Below, piece after piece: positions 28,046 through 36,315 of a DNA stretch of 64,000 bases. Numbering within the stretch: position 1 is the first letter of the stretch; each line of letters begins with the position of its first letter. The stretch is taken from the NCBI GenBank assembly GCA_964613035.1, contig CAZTFQ010000008.1, positions 3,725-67,724 on the forward strand, written 5' to 3'. This DNA is from CAVIQK01 sp964613035. GTDB taxonomy: Bacteria > Bacillota > Clostridia > Christensenellales > DTU072. Below the pieces are notes generated by a model. That model saw only the letters and a list, made by a program, of their open reading frames with translations. It had not been told where the DNA came from and did not search any database. The position numbers and the translations under genes are program-made.

Positions 28046-28998
28046 CCTTTAAGACCTCCTACCGTTAGATTTCCGATTAGTTTATCCTTCATTGCAAGGA
28101 ACAACACGAATATCGGAGCAAAAACGATCATACAACCCGATATCTTCATCGGAATATTGCTGATCGCAGAATCGGTCGCCTGCTGGAAACGGTATAATCC
28201 GTATGCGGCGACGGGGTGATTGGGCATAAACATCATAGGAACGTAATAATCGTTCCAATATCCGATGAATGCCAACAGCATTACGATTGATATGACGGGC
28301 TTGACCATAGGGATCATGATGCGCGTCATTACGTGGAAGTGAGAGGCTCCGTCCACAAACGCCGCCTCCGCATAATCCCACGGTAAATTTTTAAACGCGG
28401 AATAGAAAATAAGATAATTCATCCCGAGGAAGTTGGCTTTCATTATCAACTGTCCCCAGATCGTGTCGTATATCCCGAGGTTACGAGCCATCTCCAACTC
28501 TGAGGGAAGGCTTCCTACTACCGGCAATATCATAGTTACGATAACGATACCGTACACCACCTTGCTGAACTTATAATTGTATTTAGCGGTAACGTATGCG
28601 ACAAGGCACGTAACCGTCGTGTTGACGATGGCGCAACCTACGGAGTACAGCAAGCTGTTGAGAAGCATTTCTGGAAGATATACTTTACGCGCGACTCCGT
28701 TTTCCATAACCGGAACGCTGAATTTGCTGAGCGCCGTAATATAATTGCTGAATTTCCATTCTTCCGGCAATCCGAACGGATTGCTTTCAAAATCGTATTG
28801 AGTTTTTACGGAAGAAAACAACGCCCACACGAAAAGCACTATCATAATGACGGAATATATCGCCATCAGAACGAATGCCGTCACGGTCGCGGCGTTGGGT
28901 TTACTCTTAACGCCCGTGAAGTCGGGTTCCTTTTCCTTCTTCTTGAAAACCTTCAAAGCAATCGATTTGAATTTTTCCTTTACGTTGACGTTATCCAT
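28042..28998 (-). CDS. ABC sugar transporter permease, MalG type
   Basis: 318 residues, six predicted membrane helices after a ~35-residue cytoplasmic start. The cytoplasmic EAA loop that docks the ATPase is visible as EAAFVDGASHFHVMTRIMIP near residue 210. It pairs with the MalF-type permease whose gene ends 1 nt upstream. Members of this CUT1 group import oligosaccharides. No ATPase gene is nearby, so a shared MsmX-like ATPase elsewhere in the genome is expected. Confidence 0.93.
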   Translation of the reverse strand: MDNVNVKEKFKSIALKVFKKKEKEPDFTGVKSKPNAATVTAFVLMAIYSVIMIVLFVWALFSSVKTQYDFESNPFGLPEEWKFSNYITALSKFSVPVMENGVARKVYLPEMLLNSLLYSVGCAIVNTTVTCLVAYVTAKYNYKFSKVVYGIVIVTMILPVVGSLPSELEMARNLGIYDTIWGQLIMKANFLGMNYLIFYSAFKNLPWDYAEAAFVDGASHFHVMTRIMIPMVKPVISIVMLLAFIGYWNDYYVPMMFMPNHPVAAYGLYRFQQATDSAISNIPMKISGCMIVFAPIFVLFLAMKDKLIGNLTVGGLKG

Positions 28999-28999
28999 A

Positions 29000-29977
29000 T
29001 CAGTCCTCCGAAGGTCCGTATTTTTCCAAGACGTGTTTTACTATAAGCGTTACGGGTGCCGCTATCAGAGTGAATACGATACCTGCTGCCGACGCATAAG
29101 GATACTCTGCATAAGTACCGTTATCGTTGGCGACTTTCATAAACAACCAGTACCCGAGAGTCTGATTCGTAGGATCCGCACCGACTCCGTAGAAGCTGTA
29201 CAGTGCCGCCTGACTGGTAAAGAACGTCGCTATACCGAAGACCATCTGCATTGTTACCGTAGGATATATCTGCGGAAGAATAACGTGCCACAGTTCTTGC
29301 CACGCATTGGCACCGTCCAATTGACAACTCTCGATAAGACCGTTGTCTATACGCGACATCGCGCCGGTATAGAGGAGCATACCCGTACCGAATCCGGTTA
29401 ACATAAGGAATATGATAATCATTATCATCGCCGTATCAGCATTGTATAGGAGCCCCAGAATACGTACGTTGAACCACGTATCGAGTATCTGCGGAACGCC
29501 TCCGTCGATGAAGTACTTATAAATCAAAACCATTACGATACCGGGAATTATCGTCGGCAAAAAGAGCATTACCTTAAAAAATCCGCTTAACGTACGCTTT
29601 TTATAGATATAATAAGAAAACAATATACTCACGGGCGTTATCAATAACACCGAAAACAACCACACGAGGAAGGAATTTTCAAAGCAATATTTAAGTACGA
29701 CGTTATTGCCTACGTCTACGAAGAATTGCCGATAATTGGCGAAAACGTTACTTATATCCAGCCATTTAAATCCGCCTCCGTCGACCTGATATTCTTTGAA
29801 CGACAGTAATATAGAGTTGACATTGACTCCAATATAGAAAATACAAAACTGCAACAAAGGCAGAGCCAATATCGCCCAGTAGAACATTTTGGCTCCGTAT
29901 CGCTTTTTCTTTTTGGGCAATTTCAACATACCGTTGGTCAAAACTGCCGAATTGTTTTTTTGTCTCTTAATTTTCAT
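29000..29977 (-). CDS. ABC sugar transporter permease, MalF/LplB type
   Basis: 325 residues with six membrane helices. A basic Lys/Arg-rich N-terminus precedes the first helix at ~33. The EAA-like loop ESCQLDGANAWQELWHVILP lies near residue 217. Forms the heteromeric channel with the next gene and receives sugar from the binding protein encoded 114 nt upstream. Confidence 0.93.
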   Translation of the reverse strand: MKIKRQKNNSAVLTNGMLKLPKKKKRYGAKMFYWAILALPLLQFCIFYIGVNVNSILLSFKEYQVDGGGFKWLDISNVFANYRQFFVDVGNNVVLKYCFENSFLVWLFSVLLITPVSILFSYYIYKKRTLSGFFKVMLFLPTIIPGIVMVLIYKYFIDGGVPQILDTWFNVRILGLLYNADTAMIMIIIFLMLTGFGTGMLLYTGAMSRIDNGLIESCQLDGANAWQELWHVILPQIYPTVTMQMVFGIATFFTSQAALYSFYGVGADPTNQTLGYWLFMKVANDNGTYAEYPYASAAGIVFTLIAAPVTLIVKHVLEKYGPSED

Positions 29978-30022
29978 GCGCGTATAATCGTGTTATAATC
30001 TTTATTTACAGGTGCAGAGGTC

Positions 30023-30075
30023 CCGTACGTCGGGAATGTTTCGTGACATACAAAGCTTGCTTTCACGACGTACGG
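30023..30075 (-). repeat. Long stem-loop between the binding-protein and permease genes
   Basis: A perfect 10-bp stem CCGTACGTCG / CGACGTACGG (30023-30032 and 30066-30075) encloses a shorter alternative stem TCGTGA / TCACGA (30041-30046 and 30063-30068) that shares three bases with the outer one. No U-run follows, so it is not a normal terminator. Such hairpins after binding-protein genes commonly protect the upstream mRNA and let the binding protein be made in excess over the permeases. Confidence 0.65.
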
Positions 30076-30091
30076 AACGTTGACGTGTCGA

Positions 30092-31747
30092 CTATTTTTT
30101 AGGCATATTGGTATTGTGATACGTATACAATCCGTTGAAATATTCTTCAACCGTAGGCGCACCGTTAGAAGAAAACGCTTTGAAAGGATTGCTATACGGT
30201 ACGGAACCTACGGTAGAATACCATTCCCACTGATCGCGGAAATAAACAACGTTAGATTTACGTAAAGAACTGTAATTGACGTCGTGTACGACTTTGACCG
30301 CATTTTCACCCTTATACATATCGTAGAGATATTGAGAGAAATAAGTAAGGGAATCGTATTGCTCGTCGGTCAGAGTGTACTGATAAGGACGGCACATACC
30401 GGTATAAGTGTTGAACACTTGAAGAGCGCTCTCGGTATGCATGAATTGCATGAAATCTTTTGCAAGAGCCAGTAAATCTCCCGAAACGTTGCCGTTGATG
30501 AAGGTACAGCAAGTGGAAGAGGTGGAGAGGACGGTTTCGCCCTCGGCGGAGCCTTCAGTCTTAGGAATAGGCATATACGCGAATCTTCTCGTACCGTACG
30601 CCCACTGATCGCCGTATTTGGGGACCATATCGGAAAAGGCATTGTTGTTACGGGCTTCGTTTTCCCACCAGTCGGATTCGAGTAACATCGCTACAGGTTG
30701 TCCGGACGGATAGCTCTTGACGTATTCATACTGAGCTCCGAGGTGATCTTTGGTAGTTCCTCCGCTGCTCAAAGTATACTTTCTGGAATCGCTTACCAGA
30801 TCTTTAACAAATTCGAGAGCATATCTCTTACCCTCTTGTTTTTGGAGTAAATAAGCATTCTGAGACGTAATGGTCGTAGGAGCGGAATCTCCTGCGAAAG
30901 TGTACTCTCCGTCCAAAGTATAGTTGAGAGAGAAATTATCGTATCCTTCATAATCGACCCACCATGCGGTCGCTGCCATCGTTTGATAGACGGTTACGCT
31001 TCCGCTCCAGACGAAAGGCGTAGTGCTGGATTTGATAATCTTTTTAATTAATTCTTGGAATTGCGCGTAAGTAGCGGGCATACCGTCGTCGCGAGTATTT
31101 TTAACTCCGTCGGGACCGGCGGACTTTTTGGAGAGGTCTTTCGTAAACTTGACGCTGGTATCGGTAGAACCGTCCTGAATATAGAATCCTTTGGCTTCCC
31201 AGAGGTCTACGTCGTATACGATGCCGCTGTGAGACATATAAGTAGGCAGAGCATAAAATTTGTTACCGGTAGTGCTACCGCCGTAATACTCGCGAAGAGA
31301 TTCGTCGGTGAGCTTATCTTTAATGGAAACCTCTTCTCCGTACTCCGTGAGCGTCTCGGTAACTATATCCGTTATGTCGGCGAGCTTGCTGTCGTTGACT
31401 AAATCGTAGTAGTATTGCTTCTCGGCAATATAAATTTGGTGGTTGTCGGTCTTGATACTGTTGCTCAATTGATCGGGCGTGAACGACGGCTTATCGTTGG
31501 TAATCAAGATCTGTACTTCGGGATGCAGAAGCTCGTATTGACGCTTCAGTTCCTTCAGCCAGGCGTCGCCCAAACCGCCGTAATAGTTGCCTATACGCAG
31601 CTGTGTACGATTGGTATCGATCTCTTCTTGATCCTCGTTGTCGGGATCTTCGATTAAATCGTCGCAACCTATCAGAGCCGCGGACAGCGAGAGAACCAGA
31701 CATAGGACCAAAATCAATGCAATCAAAACGGATAGTTTCTTTTTCAT
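30092..31747 (-). CDS. Sugar ABC transporter substrate-binding lipoprotein (family 1)
   Basis: 551 residues from the ATG at 31747, chosen because GGAG lies 7 nt upstream and the signal peptide starts there. The lipobox is LIGC (Cys28), followed by an acidic linker. The mature part has the bilobal fold signs of CUT1 binding proteins: RIGNYYGGLG start, the ELKRQYELLHPEVQI segment, a YALPTYMSHSGIVYD region and a C-terminal helical domain. Large size is typical of proteins that bind longer oligosaccharides. First gene of the nine-gene glycan locus. Confidence 0.9.
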   Translation of the reverse strand: MKKKLSVLIALILVLCLVLSLSAALIGCDDLIEDPDNEDQEEIDTNRTQLRIGNYYGGLGDAWLKELKRQYELLHPEVQILITNDKPSFTPDQLSNSIKTDNHQIYIAEKQYYYDLVNDSKLADITDIVTETLTEYGEEVSIKDKLTDESLREYYGGSTTGNKFYALPTYMSHSGIVYDVDLWEAKGFYIQDGSTDTSVKFTKDLSKKSAGPDGVKNTRDDGMPATYAQFQELIKKIIKSSTTPFVWSGSVTVYQTMAATAWWVDYEGYDNFSLNYTLDGEYTFAGDSAPTTITSQNAYLLQKQEGKRYALEFVKDLVSDSRKYTLSSGGTTKDHLGAQYEYVKSYPSGQPVAMLLESDWWENEARNNNAFSDMVPKYGDQWAYGTRRFAYMPIPKTEGSAEGETVLSTSSTCCTFINGNVSGDLLALAKDFMQFMHTESALQVFNTYTGMCRPYQYTLTDEQYDSLTYFSQYLYDMYKGENAVKVVHDVNYSSLRKSNVVYFRDQWEWYSTVGSVPYSNPFKAFSSNGAPTVEEYFNGLYTYHNTNMPKK

Positions 31748-31852
31748 AGCGTTTCTCCAATTCATCTATAAATTTTTGTTGTTTTTACCGTTTTTCGGTA
31801 ATTTGGTTACATTTTTTAGATGAAAAAGTACAAGGCATACTTCCTCAAAACT

Positions 31853-31861
31853 ATTGTAGCA
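31853..31861 (-). promoter_or_regulatory. Extended -10 promoter of the glycan locus
   Basis: On the complement TGC followed by TACAAT (TACAAT at 31853-31858), an extended -10 element; no good -35 is visible. It lies about 105 nt before the binding-protein start. Weak core plus a nearby regulator gene fit an activated or repressed promoter. Confidence 0.45.
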
Positions 31862-31902
31862 TAAACAACCCGTCACCAGTTTTCAGGCTTCAGGAAGAAT
31901 TA

Positions 31903-31911
31903 CCCCCCCCC
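31903..31911 (-). repeat. G9 homopolymer upstream of the glycan-locus promoter
   Basis: Nine consecutive C on the plus strand (G on the transcribed orientation), about 45 nt upstream of the extended -10 box and between that promoter and the ArsR-type gene terminator. Confidence 0.9.
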
Positions 31912-31951
31912 ATTTTCAACATTCTGGAAACAATACCCGATTTTCGTTGAT

Positions 31952-31985
31952 AAAAAAAAGACCCGAAGCACTTTGTCTTCGAGTC
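31952..31985 (-). terminator. Intrinsic terminator of the ArsR-type regulator gene
   Basis: On the complement GACTCGAAG / CTTCGGGTC (31977-31985 with 31960-31968) with an 8-nt loop, then eight U residues. It separates the regulator from the glycan operon that follows in the same direction. Confidence 0.9.
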
Positions 31986-32015
31986 GAAAATCATTGTTTT
32001 ATCTATATTTAGATA

Positions 32016-32954
32016 TTATTTTACAGTCATTACGATGGATTGAGGGAAGTCGCCGAAGCGTTTTCCGTAGATATTGATTCCGCCGCGATGTTTGGCGTCC
32101 TCTTTAATCAAAATCGTGAATTTAACGGCTTTCCCGGGGGTTATGCCGAGGTCTTTAATCGTAACGTCTCTATGCACGAGCTGACCGTCGAGAAAGGTAC
32201 CTGCCGCGCTGACGGAAATCTTTTTTAATAATCCGAATTGAGAGCTGGTTATCGGCCAAAACTCCGGCGTATACACCCCGCGTCTGCCTCCGAAATCTCC
32301 CGGGCAAGTCCAAGTCAAGACTTCCACGTCGTTGATGAGGAAGGTTATGTCGCTGGGCCAGACGTTGCGATAATAGACTGCTTCCGAGCACATCTCGAGA
32401 GAAAAGTCGATTTCGCCGACTTTCTTTGTTTCGTCGTTGATTGCATACGGGAACATATAGCTGAGGTAGCCGTGCGAAAACCAGACCAATTCCGCGTCTT
32501 TTCTCTCGGGGCAATAGAAGTATTCGGGAGAATCGGGCGTGAAAAGCTGCTTTTCCGCGCTCGTCATTCCGCACGGAGCGTTAACGTCGCAATCGAAATA
32601 CATTCCGACGGGCATCTCCATAACGTAATCTCCCTGCTCTTTCTTCTCGTCGTGATTGCTTTGGACATTAACCGCGACGACCATGGAAGAGCACATTTTT
32701 ACGTGCCCCTTGGTGCTGGGCTGATACGTGACGAGGACGAGTTTAGCCTCGGATAAAGCGTTGATGTGATTGGAAACCGACGAAACCGGAATGTCGAGCT
32801 CCTTGCTTATCTCGTTAAGGTTCATCGACCTCGTCGCGAGCAAATCGAGTATTCTCACTCTGTCGGGGACCGACAAGGCTCTGCCCACCGCGCATATTTT
32901 ATCCCGATCGCTGGGTACGTCGATATGTAAAGATAAAGTTTTTTCCGATGCCAT
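32016..32954 (-). CDS. ArsR-type winged-helix regulator with a large C-terminal domain
   Basis: 312 residues. The N-terminal ~95 residues are a winged helix of the ArsR kind (VGRALSVPDRVRILDLLA, then the recognition helix around PVSSVSNHINALSEA and a wing). The remaining ~215 residues are a beta-rich domain I do not recognise, with WPSDITFLINDVEVLTWTCP near residue 205; it may be an effector-binding domain for a sugar. No metal-binding ELCVCDL motif is present, so this is not a metal sensor. Placed just upstream of the glycan locus in the same direction, it probably controls it. Confidence 0.75.
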   Translation of the reverse strand: MASEKTLSLHIDVPSDRDKICAVGRALSVPDRVRILDLLATRSMNLNEISKELDIPVSSVSNHINALSEAKLVLVTYQPSTKGHVKMCSSMVVAVNVQSNHDEKKEQGDYVMEMPVGMYFDCDVNAPCGMTSAEKQLFTPDSPEYFYCPERKDAELVWFSHGYLSYMFPYAINDETKKVGEIDFSLEMCSEAVYYRNVWPSDITFLINDVEVLTWTCPGDFGGRRGVYTPEFWPITSSQFGLLKKISVSAAGTFLDGQLVHRDVTIKDLGITPGKAVKFTILIKEDAKHRGGINIYGKRFGDFPQSIVMTVK

Positions 32955-33027
32955 AACAACTATACTCCCTTACAGCTCTCCGCCACATCGATCGATACGG
33001 TGGCAAAACCGTTTGCTTTCAAGAATT

Positions 33028-33057
33028 ATGTTAGCTTATCAATAATAGGTATGTCAA
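33028..33057 (-). promoter_or_regulatory. Predicted promoter of the ArsR-type regulator
   Basis: TTGACA (33052-33057 on the complement), 18-nt spacer, TAACAT (33028-33033), about 75 nt upstream of the start codon. Confidence 0.5.
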
Positions 33058-33157
33058 TATTTTTTTGAAAATTTTCCGTTTTTTTCACATATCGAGCGAA
33101 TTGTTAAACAATCGCTTTTCGTCGACGGTCGACTTATAATAATTCATTGTCCGCCAA

Positions 33158-33188
33158 ATAAAAAAACGAGCATCTTTCGATACTCGTT
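33158..33188 (-). terminator. Intrinsic terminator of the S10-spc-alpha cluster
   Basis: On the complement AACGAGTATC / GATGCTCGTT (33179-33188 with 33165-33174; one G-U pair) closed by a GAAA tetraloop and followed by TTTTTTTATTT. It lies 33 nt after the rplQ stop. Confidence 0.93.
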
Positions 33189-33221
33189 GATTCAGTCGAT
33201 AATCGCCGCGATAGTCAGAGA

Positions 33222-33734
33222 CTATACCAGCTCGATGATGCACAGAGAAGCGTCGTCGCCGCGTCTGTTGCCCGTTCTGATGATACGGGTATATCCGCCG
33301 CCCTGTCCCTTTTCTTCGGCTCTGGCTCTATATTTGGGGCCGTACTCGGTGAAAAGTTTTTCGATAAGGGGATGGTTGATATCCTTGGTACGAGCGACGT
33401 AGTCGGACTTGGACTCTTTTTCGCCCTTTTCTTCCTGAATATCGTCGAGGATAGACATCATCTTACGTCTGGCTGCGAGCTTTTTGGGCCCGTCGTTGAC
33501 AAACTTCTTGGACACCTTGTTGCCGTTCTTGCCTTCGACCTCTTTGGTTACCTCGACGGTATCGTCGTAGGTGCGCACTGCGAGGGTGATGAGCTTTTCT
33601 GCTATTTTTCTGACTTCTTTGGCTCTCTCAACGGTCGTGTTGATTTTTCCGTGCCAAAGCAGTTGCGTTGCTTGACTTTCTAAAAGTTGCACTCTTATGT
33701 CGGTGCGTTTTCCTAGTTTACGCTGTCCTGCCAT
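33222..33734 (-). CDS. rplQ: 50S ribosomal protein L17, with an internal insertion
   Basis: 170 residues, against about 115-130 in most bacteria. The N-terminal part (RKLGKRTD...TTVERAKEVRKIAEKLITLA) and the C-terminal part (GGGYTRIIRTGNRRGDDA) are standard L17; the extra residues are about 53-80 and 95-122, a charged helical-looking insertion. L17 sits near the exit tunnel on the large subunit. Last gene of the cluster, 10 nt after rpoA, followed by a strong terminator. Confidence 0.95.
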   Translation of the reverse strand: MAGQRKLGKRTDIRVQLLESQATQLLWHGKINTTVERAKEVRKIAEKLITLAVRTYDDTVEVTKEVEGKNGNKVSKKFVNDGPKKLAARRKMMSILDDIQEEKGEKESKSDYVARTKDINHPLIEKLFTEYGPKYRARAEEKGQGGGYTRIIRTGNRRGDDASLCIIELV

Positions 33735-33744
33735 TGTTCACTCC

Positions 33745-34710
33745 TTACTCATCCTTGGTACGAAGGCTGAGATTCATACTTTCTAGTTTTTTGATAACCT
33801 CGTCGAGGGACTTCTTGCCGAGGTTGCGGACCTTGAGCATTTCTTCTTCCGTTCTCTTGACCAGATCTTCTACGGTGTAGATTCCGGCTCTCTTCAAGCA
33901 GTTGAGAGGTCTCACGGAGAGGTCTAATTCTTCTATGGACATATAAAGAACTTTTTGACTGTTGTCGTCTTCCTTGGAAACCAAGATATCATTATCAGCC
34001 ATATTCTCTACGAGGTCTATGAAGAGTCTCAGGTGGTCGTTCATGATTTTTGCGGCGAGAGAGATGACTTCCTTAGGAGTGCTGGCGGCGTTGGTCTCCA
34101 CTCTGACGGTCAGTTTATCGTAATCGATGGACTGCTCGACACGGGTGTTTTCCACGGTGTAGCTTACAGACACTACGGGAGAGAAGAGCGCGTCGATCGG
34201 AATATAACCGATGGGTGCCTTAGGATTGAGCTCTCTGTTTTCTTTAGCCGATTTGTAACCTTTGCCTACACCTATGGTCAGCGTCATATTGAGGCTGGCG
34301 CCCTCTTCCAGAGAGCAGATGTAGTGGTCCTTGTTCATTATTTCTATATCAGAAGGTAAATCGATATCGGAAGCACAAACGACGCCTGCCGAATTCTTCT
34401 TGAGCGTGACGGTTGCCTGATAGCCCTCGTCGTCGGAGTATACCTTGACTGCTACGCCCTTGAGATTGAGGATAATCTCGCTGACGTCTTCTCTTACTCC
34501 GGGGATAGTCGAGAACTCATGGGCGACTCCTTCTATCTCTATACCTATGATTGCCGCACCGGGAAGAGCCGTGCACAGCATACGTCTGAGGCAGTTGCCG
34601 ATGGTGGTGCCGTATCCTCTCCACAGAGGCTCTACGACGAAAAGCAGCTCCTGATCCGCATTCTTCTCGGTATTGACGATAGAGATTTTCGGTTGGTCCA
34701 TTTTGAACAT
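33745..34710 (-). CDS. rpoA: RNA polymerase alpha subunit
   Basis: 321 residues. The N-terminal domain (1-~230) starts polymerase assembly; it contains FVVEPLWRGYGTTIGNCLRR. The C-terminal domain (~255-315) that binds UP elements and activators has the helix-hairpin-helix signs LDLSVRPLNCLKRAGI and VRNLGKKSLDEV. Lies between rpsD and rplQ as usual. Confidence 0.98.
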   Translation of the reverse strand: MFKMDQPKISIVNTEKNADQELLFVVEPLWRGYGTTIGNCLRRMLCTALPGAAIIGIEIEGVAHEFSTIPGVREDVSEIILNLKGVAVKVYSDDEGYQATVTLKKNSAGVVCASDIDLPSDIEIMNKDHYICSLEEGASLNMTLTIGVGKGYKSAKENRELNPKAPIGYIPIDALFSPVVSVSYTVENTRVEQSIDYDKLTVRVETNAASTPKEVISLAAKIMNDHLRLFIDLVENMADNDILVSKEDDNSQKVLYMSIEELDLSVRPLNCLKRAGIYTVEDLVKRTEEEMLKVRNLGKKSLDEVIKKLESMNLSLRTKDE

Positions 34711-34726
34711 ATCAATATCCTCCTAA

Positions 34727-35350
34727 TTACTTGGAATACAACTCGACGATCATGTGTTCTTGTACGTTGAGGTCGATGTCTTCACGCTCGGGGATTCTCA
34801 CTATGGAACCGCTCAAAGTGGCGGGGTCGAAAGTGAGCCATGCGGGGATACCGGTAACGGACGTCTCTTTAAGAGCGACGAAGGGAGCCTTGTCTCTCTT
34901 GTTCTCTTTGATAGCGATGATATCGCCTGCCTTGGTAAGGTAAGAAGCGATATTGACGCGCTGACCGTTGACGGTGATGAGTCCGTGGTTGACAAACTGT
35001 CTCGCCTGAGCTCTGGAGACCGCTATATGCATACGGTATACTACGTTGTCAAGTCTTCTCTCGATAAGAGATAACATATTGTCACCGGTGACTCCGCGCA
35101 TTTTATCCGCCATGTCATAGTACATATGGAACTGCTTCTCGAGGAGTCCGTAGGATCTCTTGGCTTTTTGCTTCTCACGAAGCTGTATGGAATAGCCGGT
35201 TGCTTTTTTTCTGGCGGCACCGTGTTGTCCCGGAGGAGTGAAACGCTTGTTAAGCGCGCACTTATCGGACATACAACGCTCGCCCTTTAAGAATAATTTC
35301 GTGCCTTCGCGTCTGCAGAGCTTGCAGACCGCACCTGTATATCTTGCCAT
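34727..35350 (-). CDS. rpsD: 30S ribosomal protein S4, zinc-binding form
   Basis: 207 residues. S4 nucleates 30S assembly on the 16S 5' domain and often represses its own operon. Cys9, Cys12, Cys26 and Cys31 form the zinc site of the C+ type. An S4 RNA-binding domain is near residues 97-160 (RLDNVVYRM). It may be the repressor acting at the rpsM leader (inference). Confidence 0.97.
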   Translation of the reverse strand: MARYTGAVCKLCRREGTKLFLKGERCMSDKCALNKRFTPPGQHGAARKKATGYSIQLREKQKAKRSYGLLEKQFHMYYDMADKMRGVTGDNMLSLIERRLDNVVYRMHIAVSRAQARQFVNHGLITVNGQRVNIASYLTKAGDIIAIKENKRDKAPFVALKETSVTGIPAWLTFDPATLSGSIVRIPEREDIDLNVQEHMIVELYSK

Positions 35351-35368
35351 GTGAATTGCCTCCTAATA

Positions 35369-35761
35369 TTACAATCTTCTTCTCTTCGGGGGACGGCATC
35401 CGTTGTGGGGGATGGGAGATACGTCCTGAATCTTGGTGGCTTCCATTTCGACGAGAGCGAGAGCTCTTATCGCGGATTCTCTTCCTTGCCCGGGTCCCTT
35501 GATGTAGACTTCGACTTGTCTTAATCCGTGTACCTTGGCTTGCTTGGCGGCGTCTTCCGCTACCAGCTGAGCGACGTAAGCGGTGGACTTACGGCTACCT
35601 TTGTAACCGAGCTTACCCGCGGACGACCAGCTGACGGTGTTGCCTTGCATATCGGTAAAAGTAACGATTGTGTTATTGAAAGAAGCATGTACGTGCATCT
35701 GACCTTTGTCGATGCGCTTAATATCTTTCCTCTTTTTAATAGTTGATTTTCTGACTGCCAT
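35369..35761 (-). CDS. rpsK: 30S ribosomal protein S11
   Basis: 130 residues, normal length. Starts with a Lys-rich segment and ends in the conserved NGCRPPKRRRL. S11 forms part of the 30S platform at the mRNA exit. 16 nt after rpsM. Confidence 0.97.
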   Translation of the reverse strand: MAVRKSTIKKRKDIKRIDKGQMHVHASFNNTIVTFTDMQGNTVSWSSAGKLGYKGSRKSTAYVAQLVAEDAAKQAKVHGLRQVEVYIKGPGQGRESAIRALALVEMEATKIQDVSPIPHNGCRPPKRRRL

Positions 35762-35777
35762 GATTTAACTCCTTATC

Positions 35778-36146
35778 CTACTTCTTGGAGCGACCTACGG
35801 TACGCTTGGGTCCTTTTCTGGTACGAGCGTTCTGCTTAGTGCTCTGACCTCTGACCGGCAGTCCTTTACGATGACGGACTCCGCGGTAGCAGCCTATCTC
35901 TTGTAATCTCTTAATGTTCATTCCGACTTCGCGCTTGAGGTCGCCTTCTACGACCAAATGAGATTCGATATAATCTCTGATTTTAGCGACTTCGTCTTCG
36001 GATAGGTCCTTTACTCTGGTATCGGGATTGATGCCGGTGGCGCTAAGAAGCTCCTGCGACGTGGTAAGACCGATGCCGTATATGTAAGTAAGACCGATTT
36101 CAACTCTCTTTTCACGGGGTAAATCTACACCTGCTATACGAGCCAT
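35778..36146 (-). CDS. rpsM: 30S ribosomal protein S13
   Basis: 122 residues from the ATG at 36146 (MARIAG); GGAGG lies 5 nt before it, so the in-frame start 12 nt upstream is not used. Contains YIYGIG and the C-terminal RGLPVRGQ-like segment GLPVRGQSTKQNARTRKG. S13 contacts tRNA and the 50S bridge. First gene of the second half of the cluster, behind its own promoter and leader. Confidence 0.97.
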   Translation of the reverse strand: MARIAGVDLPREKRVEIGLTYIYGIGLTTSQELLSATGINPDTRVKDLSEDEVAKIRDYIESHLVVEGDLKREVGMNIKRLQEIGCYRGVRHRKGLPVRGQSTKQNARTRKGPKRTVGRSKK

Positions 36147-36198
36147 TCTAACCTCCAAAATAATCGTGTGTTGTTTTTCTATATATATATATCTTCCG

Positions 36199-36269
36199 AC
36201 GGGGTAAAGGACCGTGGCGGATCCTTCAGCCGCCCCCGTACAAATTCAAAATAAACGGAAAAATCCGTT
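36199..36269 (-). promoter_or_regulatory. Structured leader in front of rpsM (candidate autoregulatory site)
   Basis: On the complement the leader has a first hairpin AACGGA / TCCGTT with a TTTT loop, followed by TATTTT (36254-36269), then a larger nested hairpin: outer ACGGG / CCCGT and inner GGCGG / CCGCC (36199-36239). In other bacteria the leader before rpsM binds S4 to repress the alpha operon; rpsD lies in this transcript. Confidence 0.55.
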
Positions 36270-36280
36270 ACCAGCAATAC

Positions 36281-36309
36281 ATTATAGCAAATTATTTTTT
36301 TGCTGGCAA
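36281..36309 (-). promoter_or_regulatory. Internal promoter for rpsM-rpsK-rpsD-rpoA-rplQ
   Basis: TTGCCA (36304-36309 on the complement), 17-nt spacer, perfect TATAAT (36281-36286). It begins just after the rpmJ stop and lies in the only gap above 20 nt in the whole ribosomal cluster. Confidence 0.75.
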
Positions 36310-36315
36310 CGATTT

